This document shows positions 23,801 to 35,115 of a stretch of 64,000 nt of DNA, in pieces. The position numbers and the translations under genes were made by a program. How positions within the stretch are numbered: position 1 is the stretch's first letter; every line of letters starts with the position of its first letter. The notes below the pieces were generated by a model. The model was not told the DNA's origin, did not search any database, and was given only the letters and a program-made list of their open reading frames with translations. Source of the stretch: Quercus robur (taxonomy: Eukaryota; Streptophyta; Magnoliopsida; Fagales; Fagaceae); assembly GCF_932294415.1 (NCBI RefSeq), contig NC_065543.1:42120277-42184276 (forward strand), in the 5' to 3' direction.

Positions 23801-25925
23801 GGCATATCTGGTTTTTTAACGCCATACGGGTACAAACGCTTTACGTGAAGTATATGTCAAGCCAACTCTTGGAATTTTCATCCTAACATGATATGAATTT
23901 TCAAGATCCACAAGTGGGGAAAAGTCAAAATATGAAAATAATGTTCACATGTTTATAAAAAAAATAAATGAATAAATTAAATAATGTTTACATATGAACC
24001 AGTGAAAAAATAAATGTGATGCATGCTTCAAAACTTTAAAAAGTTATATATCTTTGCGTTTAGTTGCTTGTTTTATTTTTAATTTTTTTATTTCATGTCA
24101 AATTATTAAAATCTAAACGATGGCAATGCAACTTTTAAATACTTTCTGAAAATTATTATAAAAGCGGGGTGGAACTTCAAGGCAAGGTGATTGGAGTAGT
24201 TATTGATACATGAACAAGTTCTTCATTTGTTTTTGTTTTGGTGCAAGCCTGCAATAGCTTATAATGTGCATTGATCTTGAATAACACCTAATTATCATAT
24301 AGCTTGAGCCTACTCATATGGTTTTGATATTTGCTGTAATTGTAATTACTAAATGTTGTGGATGTAGGATTTGTTGTGAAATGTTGTGAACGTAGCAATT
24401 TTCTTACTATCTAGATCATCGTAAAGTTGCACAGATTCAACATCAGTGCACAATATTGATGGATTCAAAGGAAACATCGGGCTTTCCCAAGTTAATTTCT
24501 GTTAATGGTGCCACCCTGATTAAAGAAGAAAGGGCCAAGACTCAAGAGGTACAAGAATGCAACATACTGAGCTGATTCATGTGTGATTTAGTACTTATGT
24601 ACCATTCACTGGAGCAATCACACCTAGGATAACTAGTAAGATTCCCACTAATAAAAGAAAAGAAAATGGATTACTCCTTCCTTTTCTTTTGTGCTAATGC
24701 TAAATTCCAAAATAGGTAATCACCTCCATCTCAAAAAAAAGTAGGCAATCACCTATTGAAGCCTAGAGGAATCAACACTAGTTACAAATTACCTGGAATT
24801 TCTGCCCATTTGATATGAACAGAACAGAACATTGATGGCAAATTAATTCCTCCAGTTATTCAAGGAAGGAATGAAATATTACCACAAAAATAGTAACTGT
24901 AATAATAATTACCCAAGTCCCAAAAATAGGAAAAAAAAAAAAAATTGCCATGCATTTTACCAAGTGCATGCCAAGGTTTTGAAAGGTATGATGAAACTGA
25001 AAGGTTGAAACCATCGAACCTCAATGACTCTTTGGTGCATTTCAACTACTTTGGTGGAGATTTGGAAACCTATACATGTATTTATTGGACTGAAAATGTA
25101 GAGGAACCAAATCAAGAGCAACCTATTCTCTTTAGTGCTACAGCAAATGTGTGTCAGGTGAGAGTATAATAAATCATCCTGCTGTTTTTGTTCTTTCTTG
25201 CTGTTCTAAGTCCACTCTAAACTGCAGCTTTGTCAAAGATCATTGTATAACTATAGCTCTAATAGGCCACTAAATTTTTTATCAAACGGGTTCTTGGAAA
25301 TTTCTCTTACTAATTCTTCTGCTTGTCAGTACAATAGGAAACTTCCTCTTTGGCTGCTTCTTTCCAGTTCCAATAAATCTTCACGCCAACCAATGCAATC
25401 AGCTAAAAACAAAAATTTTGATCTCCATTTTTTTTTTTAAGGTTTAACAACAAACCAGCATGTACTACCCTGGTTTATACTTTGATATTGGCAGAAAGGC
25501 CAGAGGTTATCTCATCTGTTTGGTTTCTCATTTATTGTTAGAATGATTTCTTATTAGATAATTCTGGGTTCTTTATTGTAATATACTTATATTGATTTTT
25601 TTACTTCTATGCTAGATCTTCTATACAATGGATATGTTCAGCGACCACCAAAGGACCTTCACTTCCAACGCCTTGACTGCAATCTTGATCTCTCCTGTCA
25701 ATGTAATTGTCTCTTCAATGGATAAAGCTACTGTTTCTTTTTTCTTTTTTAATTTCTTCTCATGTAATTTTTTTCCGTTAAAGAATATTTTTATCTTTGT
25801 GTTAAAGAATTCAATTTCTTGGTTAATTACATGTGTATTTATTTCTTAGACTCTAAGATTAAAAATTCATAGTATTGCATATAAAATAAACAACCTAATA
25901 TGTAGAATTAGGTTCCTATTTAAAT
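20858..25925. other. Long intergenic stretch, no gene confidently seen
   Basis: AT-rich DNA with scattered chance frames. Possible but unsupported coding-like pieces are near 24465-24550 and 24945-25157 (the latter ends at a GTGAGA donor-like site); neither resembles a family I know. Two loosely similar segments occur at about 21890-22010 and 23100-23215. The first two exons expected for the downstream VDAC gene were looked for here and not found. Confidence 0.4.
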
Positions 25926-26260
25926 TTTTTGCCTTAGAGATTTCCAAACCTTAAAGGTTTGGATATTTGATATTATCTAAACTGATTAATAGAATTGAAA
26001 TCGTGTTTTTAAGTAACGATTTTTGTACAATGTGAATACTATTGAATTTTTTTCCTTAGAGATATCCAAACTTTGAATGTTTGGATGTTTGATATCCAAA
26101 CCGATATTTAAAATTGAAATCATGTTTCTAAAACACTATTTTTGTATCACATGAATACTATTGAATTTTTGCCTTAAAGGCATTCAAATTGATGTCTGAT
26201 ATCAGAACTAATATGTAGAATTGAAATCATGTTTCTAAGACATGATCATAATGGGAAAAA
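25926..26260. repeat. Diverged tandem repeat, unit about 120 bp
   Basis: Three units, each with a GCCTTAGAGAT-like word, a TTGATATC-like word and GAATTGAAATC.TGTTT, begin near 25930, 26053 and 26170. An A run of 23 bases follows at about 26256-26278. It lies upstream of the recognised VDAC exons, where earlier exons would be expected. Confidence 0.7.
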
Positions 26261-27032
26261 AAAAAAAAAAAAAAAAAAAGCAACCTGATCACTTCAGTAC
26301 ACATTTGTCATGTTATGCCTGCTATGTTTAGAGTTCAAAAATATAACAACTAAATAGACAGATGTTGCTTTAATTATCAATATCCATTTTCTGTATTTCT
26401 TATTTGCTATGCATAGGTCATGGTAGTAATTTCAGATTCTGAACATGATAAATGTGGGTTTCCAAAACTGGTATTGGAATGAATATTCAAAGACTCAAAG
26501 AATGATTTAACTATTGGATTGGGTAACATTAAATATCTTGATAACTATATGAGGTAATATACTTATACAGTTATACCATCACAAGGAAAATTTTAAATTT
26601 TGTCAGGATTTCGTTCATTGAGATAATAATACGCTTGAAGAGGTCAATCATATAATACATTGATCACTAGTTCCCAGAATCTAAAAATGGACTGCTCTGG
26701 CATCTGTTCTTTGGTTTGGATCAGTCTCATTGCAGTCAAGAAGAATGCTGTTTTCCCCTTTAAATAAAAGTTATGGTAATGTGATGACTTAGTTGTCATG
26801 CTATTCAGTTCTTTGTGCTCCTAATGAAGCTGTTGTTTGCCGGCCAACAATAAGACAATTTAACACACTGAATAATTAAGAGCTCAATCTATAATGTTAA
26901 CTCTGAGCTAACTTACTTAAGAATTTGAAGCAAACCCCATAAGCAAGAATAGTAGTTCTGATTATAATTTTGAGCTCAATCATTTGTTTGCAAATAGTTG
27001 GAAACTGATCTAGTTCAATATGATACTTTAGC

Positions 27033-28011
27033 TTGAACTTTGGTTTTCCATGACTCTCACAGTTAGAGATATTGTGCCTGGACTGAGGACCCTTTTTAAA
27101 CTGTCCATTCCTGATTCTGCCAAGGTAAGAATCTTCTGTCACTTTCTTGCCATCTTAAACCTGAACACTTCTTACATCAATATTTTTTTTTTCTATCTCT
27201 TTTACTTTCGATTTCCTTGTTGAGCCTGTGGCATGTGATACATTACAGGAGATCCATTCTTAGCCAACAGTGATTGTGGTAACAGGTGGAACTGCAATAC
27301 TTGCAAAAGTATGTTGGGATAACAGGAGGTCTTGGATTGATAGCAGACCCTCTTACAGGAATTAGCCCCCTCATAAATTTTTCAGGCGTGTTGGGAAGTG
27401 ATTTTCTCTCCCTTGGAACTGATGTTGCCTTCGACATATCAACAGGAACATTGAACAAACTCAATGCTGGTTTGAGCATCAGCAGTGACTTTCTTATTGC
27501 TTCATTGACCTTGTGAGTATTCCCATGAAAAGTTGGAGGAAGAAATTTTTATAAAAAAAAAAAAAAAATTGTTTACTGACTGTTAAGACTTTCAAGAAAT
27601 TATCAAGACAAATTTTCCACCACACTATGATTCTAAAGTAATTTCAACTGACTATGAACCTGAAACACAAATGGTTGATTCTCTAAGCTCCCCTCACAAT
27701 GCAGGCATGACAAGCTTGACTCTTGGAAAGCTTCTTGTTACTACGTGATGAATCCCCTGACCAACACTGCCATTGGAGCTGAGCTGAAGCATACCTTTTC
27801 AAACAGTGACAGTGCCATCACAGTTGGCGGCCAGCATGCATTGTTTCCTTCTACATTGATGAAGGCTCGAATAAACACATATGGCAGGGCAGGAGCTCTT
27901 ATTCAGCAAGTGTTTTGGGAAAAGCTTGCTCTAACTGTTGCTGGAGAAGTGGATTTTATGGACATAAATGAAACTCCTAAGATTGGCCTGTCTATTGCTT
28001 TCAGGCTTTAG
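27033..28011 (+). CDS. VDAC: VDAC (mitochondrial porin), C-terminal three exons only
   Basis: Voltage-dependent anion channels form the beta-barrel pore of the mitochondrial outer membrane. Three exons are recognised: one ending at 27124 (TLTVRDIVPGLRTLFKLS), 27286-27512 (VELQYLQKYVGITGG through LNAGLSISSDFLIASL) and 27705-28011 (HDKLDSWK, ITVGGQHAL, KARINTYGRAGALIQ, stop TAG). Junctions have GT/AG sites, phases agree, and the split before HDK matches my memory of plant VDAC genes. The start of the first exon is uncertain; an AG at about 27032 is possible. Together they give about 200 of the usual 276 residues. The N-terminal helix and first strands (about 75 residues, two exons) were not found upstream. 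The frame is clean, so this is either a truncated copy, possibly dead, or a gene with diverged distant first exons. The sequence also departs from typical VDACs at several conserved places. Confidence 0.75.
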
Positions 28012-28746
28012 AACAAGTTAGTGGAAAAAGCTTCTCTATTCACACAATGGAGAACAACTTCAGGAGCATATGGTTTTCGTCAAATAATTTGTGCATGTCA
28101 TAGAAGACAATGGTCATCTTCCTTCCATTCAAGCTAGTTCGTCCAGCATTCAGATAATATTAAGGCAAATACTTAGTAAGTAACAGGTACTGTCCAAGTA
28201 AAAACTAGGTAAAAATAAAGGAGAAGTCGGGGTACACATGTATCACTTCCACACAGCATTTATTTGAGAAAATGAGGATATATGTATACAGTTTTTCAGA
28301 AAATATTAGTACTTAAAATAAATGGAAATTACTACCTTTTGGCTGTTTTGAGTGCCTAAAATAAGATCAAGGATGAGATGTTCTGAAAAAAGTTTTCACC
28401 TTTTAGATAAGAAGGGTTGAGCTCGAGGTATAAAACCCTGAAAGTTCAAATTACTTAAGTTGCACAAAAGGCTTTAAGCTAAGCAATGAACCGAAGTTGA
28501 TGAGAATTTCTGGTTGAGGAAGAAATATTAACAGAAGCAATTTTAGCTGTGTCATATTCAAGTTTGAAGATCTGTACATACTTGAGACATTTTTCAGTCT
28601 CCTATTTACAATAATTATCAATTCACAAACAGACATGACAGTTGCATCAAGATAGATTACATAACACGCTGAAAAACTTGCAGAGAAACATCAACATACA
28701 TAGACCTCGTTTCAATACACAAAGGGGGAAAAATGGAAAAGTAACC
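28012..28746. other. Shared 3' region between convergent VDAC and HIR genes
   Basis: A 735-bp stretch between the two stop codons. It must hold both 3' untranslated regions. No other gene is seen. Confidence 0.6.
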
Positions 28747-31020
28747 CTAATGTTGAACAGAACCCTGAAGAAGTCCATCACGAATTTGAGATGCTACATC
28801 ACGAACAGCACCAGGTCCATGAGGGATGAACACAGCAGAGGATTTTGAGGCAGCACCAATTTCCTTCATTGTGTCAAAATACTGGGTAACAAGAACCATG
28901 TCCATGACATCCTTTGGCGTGGTCCCCGGCACATTAACAGAGAAGCCCAACACACTATCTCTCAATCCATCAACAATTGCTTGACGTTGGCGGGCAATAC
29001 CCAGCCCAGACAAATACTTCGACTCAGCCTCACCCTCAGCTCGCTTAATTTGCAAGATTTTCTCAGCCTCTGCCTTCTCATTGGTTGCCACCCTCATTCT
29101 TGCAGCTGATAAAATATAACAATTTTCAGAAAATTTAAGCTTATATAATAAAGGGAAACTAAAATACCATCTTTCCTAAACGAGTACACTGACTTGAAAG
29201 TATATCAGAAAGCATTAACAACCAACCAGTCAGCAGACGAGTTCAGTAAAATATTTTTTATTTGCATATGTGGTCAAAATCCTGGAAATTCATAAATCTG
29301 AGCACTCTTACTTCCAGGACACAGCATCTTCTATAATCATTACTGATTTTACAAAAGAATTTAGAATATAACATAGTTACTCTATGTAAGTTATACTGAT
29401 TCCATTTCTTGGTAGTCATGGACATGGGGATGTAAGAATGACAATTTGACAGTTTACCACTCTGGCAATCTTCCAGTCCAACAACTTAAATACGAAGAGA
29501 AACGTATCAGGTGATACTGAGATTTAGCATCTCAACATAAACACTGAGATTATAGCAAAAGCAACAATCCACACATCCAGAGCAATTGAGCAAAACAGAA
29601 GCAAATTAATAATTAAATCAAATTGGTGATATAACATACCTGCATTGATTTCATTCATTGCTCGCTTGACCTGCTCATCAGGTTCTATATCAACAATGAG
29701 TGTTTGTACAATTTCATACCCATAAGCACACATAGCCTGTAAACTAAACAGTGTCACATGTTAAGCATACACCCTTTGATATTATGATACCGTGAATCAA
29801 TCAGATAGTCTACCTTTTCAAGTTCATCTTCTACAGCTTTGGCAATGTCATTTTTCTGTACAAAGGCTTCATCCAAGGTGAGCTTTGGGACACTTGCTCT
29901 GATTACTAGTTTAACGGACAAGGCAACACCAATTAGTTGATAATACTTACGATAAAAATAATTAAACTATAGGAAAAGATGAAATATATTTGCAAAATAG
30001 TTAATTACAAATATACTCATATGTTTATATATGTAAGATATTATATTATGCAATATGCATGTCTCTATATTATACAGGAGGGTATTTGGATTATACCATC
30101 AAACACATAGGCCTGGATTTGGCTTCTTGTGTTGCTGAGTTTGTAAAAGGCATCGCTTGCCTTGTCTGCCAGGGCACGGTATTGAATAGAGGCAACGACA
30201 TTGACAAATACATTGTCCTGGAGAAAAAACCATCACAAAATCTAATCACCCTACATGCTAGTGCCCAGGCACAGGTTACAGGTAACAATAGACTTGCCAA
30301 AATAACGTTCACTAAATTTATCATTTTCTTAATACAAAAATATACTTCCTCCCTTAACTGCTCTAAACTCAAAACTCAAAACTCAAAAAAAGAAAAAAAG
30401 AAACAAAGGTTAAAAAAAAGGGGGTACAAGAGATGCTTTGATAAAAATTATTATTATTTTAAAAAAAATTGATCTGCAATAAAACAGCATGTTTAATGGC
30501 TCTGGAAAGTTTACTATATTCTTTGGTCAAGCTCATAATGAAAAATTTTCTTTTACTTTTTTTTTTAAGGCTGACAACTTATAGGGAGAGTTTTTCTTTT
30601 CTTTTTTCAATGAGTATATGGAAGAGTTAGAAGTAAAGAATCTGCTGCCTCAATATGAATGCACCAAGGCAATACAGATGGATATTTAATAGAAATAAAT
30701 AAATAAGCTACAAGGAAAAATTAAAAAGTCAAGAGACGAAATTGCCTTTGCCAAATGACAAATGCAACAAACAAGCAACAGATGACCACAGAGAGGTTCA
30801 CTCATCTACATAGTTATAGAAATTTACATACCTTTGTCTTAGTCTCACATCGCACATCCAATTGCTGTAACCGAAGAGTGAGATGACCAGAAAGCTGACT
30901 TCCAAGGCACCAAGGCAAGAAATGGCATCCTGGCTCAAGAACTTCCTCAAACTTACCAAATTTCTCCTTGATAGCCACAGTGGATTGGTCAACTTGTACA
31001 AAACAAAGCAGATTACCCAT
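28747..31020 (-). CDS. HIR: Hypersensitive-induced reaction (HIR) protein, SPFH/prohibitin family
   Basis: Five coding exons on the minus strand: 31020-30832, 30217-30097, 29905-29814, 29736-29640 and 29105-28747. All four introns have GT/AG ends and the phases close to give 285 residues, against about 286 for known plant HIR proteins. The N-terminus [19 protein letters not shown] carries a Gly-2 for myristoylation and a nearby Cys for palmitoylation. Then comes the SPFH/Band 7 domain ([53 protein letters not shown]), a charged helical part ([20 protein letters not shown]) and the conserved end ([17 protein letters not shown]). HIR proteins form oligomers in plasma-membrane microdomains and are linked to immune-receptor signalling and cell death in plants. 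The frame is intact and I see no missing part. It is convergent with the VDAC exons. Confidence 0.92.
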
Positions 31021-31046
31021 CTTCTGTATACTGTGTTATTATATCT

Positions 31047-32736
31047 GAAAAAGAAAATGCACATATTCAGCAACTTGTTGGTAACAGAGAAAAAAAGGAA
31101 CAGGAATAGCCATGACTTTTGCTTGCCATCTCGTTATAACTAATGATTTCTAGTCATCATTTTTTATTGATATACTTTCAAAGGGGGAGAGAAAAAAGGC
31201 TATATGATTGATCGAGTAACCTTTTACTAATTTAGTGGTATCAAAATGAATTCAAAAGCTAGTTACATAGTTACTAAGGCACCCAAAGAGATCAAAACAT
31301 ATAAGCACAAGAGTTATGATATACTACCTAAAACTGTTTCTACAACAGACTAGTGTAGATAGCAAATTGCAACCTATGCACCCATAAAAGTTCCTAAGAT
31401 GAAGCTCAAAGCTATATTTGGAAAAAACAACTGAAATTGTGATATCACTAAATTAGTAATAAACACTGCTCTTTGGAAAAACTGGAACAAAAAATGCTAA
31501 ACCAATACTATGCTGTTCATAGAAATCTCATAAACCATTCATAAAAAGATACAATTTATCATAAATTGATATCTAAACCTTTCCTTTGAGAATTTCTTCA
31601 TGCAGAAATTAAATGAAAATTTAGGCAAAAAGTATTTACAGAAAAAATTAAATAAACTTTGCAATGAGTACACATACATCAAGAACATTTCATCCTCATA
31701 AGAGACAATTTAAAGCTTAGGATTAAAAAGTTTCACAGGAAGAATACAGTAACCACAAATTTCATTTACCTAAAACAGAAGAGAGACAAGAAAGACTTAC
31801 AATTCAATAGACAAACAAAAAGGCAGGTCAAGAGATGAAAATGAGTGTGAACTAGATAGGATGACAAGCCGACAACTCAAACAAACCAAACTATGATCAC
31901 TTATATAGACCTCAACAATATGGTTTAAGAGACTTTTTATAACAAGGATCCTGTTACCGGGTGCCTTAGTACATTTGTTAATGGACCATTTTAGAAAAAA
32001 TTTGATACAAATTTCATAAAAAACATAAAAAGCTGTAAAAAAAAAAAAAAAATTCTTTTCCTATAAAAAAACGGTCTGTTAAACCATGCACTTAGTGCAT
32101 CCGATAACTTCCCCGTTTAACAGTAGCCAAAATCCATGTAATTGTAATAATATTTTATAAACCAATTTTAGTAAGGCAACAACAGAAAACTATTTTTTTT
32201 AAAAGACTGTTTAAAAACCCTTATACTTCTCTGACATCAACAGCCATTAAAATTAAATAGTCTGAGCTGTACCCAATGATGCCAGGAAGACTCTAGGATG
32301 CTTATCATAATCAGAATTGTTAAAATATAAAGTTACAAATTATAATATATTATATAAGCATTTAAACTTAGTATAAAATTTTTGTTTGGATTAACAGCTA
32401 AAACTACTAGGATAAACCTCAGAAAACTCGCCAATCATTACTTGAAATGCTTGCAGCATCACATATAGTCTCCATCGTGATACAACCCAGAAAAGTAGCA
32501 CTATTATCAAACGAAATTAAGAAACTTTGTACCATGAAAGGCATCTTTTGCCGTCCTAGAAAACAAAGATTCATTTTTATAGTAAAATCATTCAGTGTTA
32601 GTCCAAAACAGAACACAAGAGTGTGACTTTGCTACTTTTCAAGGACAAAGAATAAAATTTGTGAAGGAAAAGAAAGGGTCATAGAAACCCAGTTGAGATA
32701 TTGAATTGCAATGAAAGAGACAGAAAAAATTCTTAC
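31047..32736 (-). other. Probable 5'-UTR intron of the HIR gene
   Basis: On the minus strand a TTTCTTTTTCAG acceptor ends about 27 bases upstream of the ATG, and a CCTG/GTAAGA donor lies at about 32736. HIR genes in other plants often have a leader intron (family knowledge, not certain). The interval has no coding frame of note. An alternative is a short leader with the promoter directly upstream. Confidence 0.5.
31953..32108. mobile_element. Small inverted-repeat element in the HIR leader region
   Basis: About 156 bp with imperfect inverted ends: GTTACCGGGTGCCTTAGTAC on the left, and GTTATCGGATGCACTAAGTG as the inverse of the right end. An A run at about 32037-32052 lies in the middle. No clear target duplication. 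Confidence 0.5.
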
Positions 32737-32930
32737 CAGGAATTTTCTTTTCAAGTAGATGAAGAGAGAGAGAGCTGTGTTTTTATGGTACCCAGAAAAA
32801 GGTGTGCGTTTCTTGGTGCAATCTCAAACTGTGGGTTCACAAATCACAAGCCGGCGGCGTTTCCCATAAAAGTGCCCCAACCCATGTGGCCAACTGTTCG
32901 AATACAGTTATTTGATTGAAAATTAAAAAT
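32737..32930 (-). promoter_or_regulatory. Probable first leader exon and promoter side of the HIR gene
   Basis: If the 5'-UTR intron is real, the leader exon lies here, with a CT-rich stretch (minus strand CTCTCTCTC near 32772) typical of plant leaders. The transcription start was not identified. Confidence 0.35.
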
Positions 32931-33650
32931 TTATTACTGAAATTATTATAATAAAATAATTTTTAAAACATAAAATATTGAAGCAAATTTATTGGTGCGT
33001 CTTTTTACAAGTTAACTGATATGTGGAGTGTGGACAGTGCCGTAGGACTTAAGATTTAAAACGCAAAGGAAAAAAGTGCTTTAGGCAAACGCACCCGCTT
33101 TGTGCTTACATTCCTTCTTTTCGGATAAGAATGACTTTGGTCGTCGCTTTTGTTCCTTTTTTTTCTTTTTCTTTTTCTTTTTAGGATAGAATTTATTTAT
33201 TTATTTTTTTTTTTTTGGATAATCGGATTGTTCCATCTATTTATTCTTGCAAACTAGAATTACATAGGGATGTAGAAGAACATAAAATTAGTGAAAAATA
33301 GGAATTTATAAATATCCTTTGAGAAAAGATATAAGTACAATGAACTCACATAACATATGTCTAAATGGGACAAAAAAAAAAATCAAATTATATACTACTA
33401 GCCTCATCACACAAGCTTTGTGCATGCTATTAGGTTTTTTTTTTTTTTTTTTTTTTTGCCTAGTGTCATAATTTTTTTTTTTTAATTTTGGATAAATTTG
33501 TTTTGAAAACATGGATTACTAGGAGGGTGTTCTATTTTGTAGACATTTTAAGTGAAATTGGAGATATATTTTTACTAGGTTATCCACATAAAAATTCAAT
33601 TCAAAGAGGAAAATCCTCTTTTAAATAGTATAAATATGTATAATAAAATT
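32931..33650. other. AT-rich intergenic stretch, no gene seen
   Basis: Long A/T runs (T runs at about 33204-33217 and 33434-33458) and no convincing open frame. It may include upstream regulatory DNA of HIR. Confidence 0.45.
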
Positions 33651-33666
33651 AAGTCCTAAAAATTAT

Positions 33667-33924
33667 GGGTGCTGTTAACAGGTGTACAGCACCCATTAAT
33701 GTAATAAAATTTAAAATAAACTATTCACCTTTTTTTTAGGAATTTGGAAAAAACTGAATATGCATTAAATGTGTGTCAGTTTAGATGAAAAATGTTAAAT
33801 CATTTTGCAAAATCACAACTGAAAAGTAAAATTTTGCCAATTCCCTATGCAGGTGGAATTTGTGATAGATCATAAATGAACCACAGCTGGTTCATTAACA
33901 AGTGCAGGCCGGTACCTGTTAATA
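33667..33924. mobile_element. Small inverted-repeat element with long flanking direct repeat
   Basis: The 258-bp segment has inverted ends (TGTTAACAGGTGTACAGC at left; ATTAACAGGTACCGGCC as the inverse of the right end). It is flanked by a 15-16 bp direct repeat reading AAGTCC(T)AAAAATTAT at 33651-33666 and 33925-33939. The direct repeat is longer than usual for TIR elements. Confidence 0.5.
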
Positions 33925-34012
33925 AAGTCCAAAAATTATAGTTGCAATAAGTGACTAATGATTACAATCTTTTTGCCTCCAAAAACTATCCTTTATTTTG
34001 GATAAATGGGTG

Positions 34013-34856
34013 TAAGAGCATCAGCAGTGGTGGTGTCAAAATTTTAGCAATTTGACACCAGAAAGGCCATTTATCTATTTTAACTTATCATTTCACAACT
34101 CACTTCACATCAATACTCTTATTTTCACATCAAAGTTAAACACTATTCATTTATTTATTATTTTTTTCTCTCTTCATCTCTATCTCTCTGTCTTCTCCCT
34201 CTCTTCAAACCCAACCCACTCACGACATCACCACCAGCCACAATCCACCATCACAAACTCAGCCACCATCAACCACCAATCCACCACCATAAACCCAGCC
34301 ACAATCCACCACAAAACCCATTAACCAGGAAAAAAAAATGCAAAACAAAATCCATTAACCTCAAAATCAAAACTCATTCATCAACAGAAAACCCATTCAT
34401 AAAAATAAAAACTCATTCATTAACAAAAAACTCATTCATCAATATAAAAACTCATCAACATAAAACCACCGATCGATCCACGAAGCCACTGCGAGATAAG
34501 ACAATGAGCAAATGGACAAAGGGAGGCGGTGATAAGCAGTGGCAGTGACTATAAGGGGAGGGGTTGGGTAGGGGCTTGGATCAGCAAGAATGAGGAACTG
34601 AAGAGAAAGAGTGAGGAAGAGAGAGGAAATAAAAAGGGAGAGGGTGAGGGGTGAGGGTGAGACTGAACTGAAGAGAGAGAGCCAATAGGAAGAAAAAGGA
34701 AACAGGGAAAAAAAGAAAGGAAAAAAAAACATTATTTAATTGGAGGGAGCAATAAAATATAATATATTGGTTTAGCATTTGAGCTGCAGCGCATAGCTAT
34801 AGATGGTTGTGCACTGTAGCTCAAGAGCTAAAAATTTTAGATATGGCTCCACTATT
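34013..34856. mobile_element. MITE-like element, about 0.84 kb
   Basis: Left end AGAGCATCAGCAGTGG..TGTCAAAATTTTAGC; the right end gives, inverted, an AGTGGAGCCATATCTAAAATTTTTAGC-type match. Ends of the form GAGCATC.GCAGTGG are common in plant MITEs. The interior has CA/CT-rich (34200-34320) and GA-rich (34600-34720) parts, which create chance frames on both strands. The target duplication is not resolved. Confidence 0.45.
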
Positions 34857-35115
34857 CAGCCCTAATTTTGTAGTTTGTGGTACTAAAAATAGCAATTTAG
34901 CTTTTTAGAACCACCAATTACAAGTAGTAACCCAAACTACTAACTACTAGGCTATAAATTACAAAAGCATGTTTTATCTTTTAAAAAAAAAAAAAAAACA
35001 CTTCAAGATTATAAATAAAGCCAAGGTACAGAACAAAAACCCTAGTCCACATAATAAATGTTCTTTTTTTCTTTTTTATGTTTCAAATCAGTCCATTATG
35101 TTGTAAATATTAAAT

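Noticed and set aside
24945-25169. Open frame ending at a donor-like GTGAGA, with another at 24465-24550
   Set aside because: No family resemblance, short, and no convincing acceptor; it does not match the missing VDAC exons.
34052-34778. Several frames on both strands (Ser/Pro-rich and Phe/Leu-rich)
   Set aside because: They come from CT/GA-rich simple sequence inside a MITE-like element.
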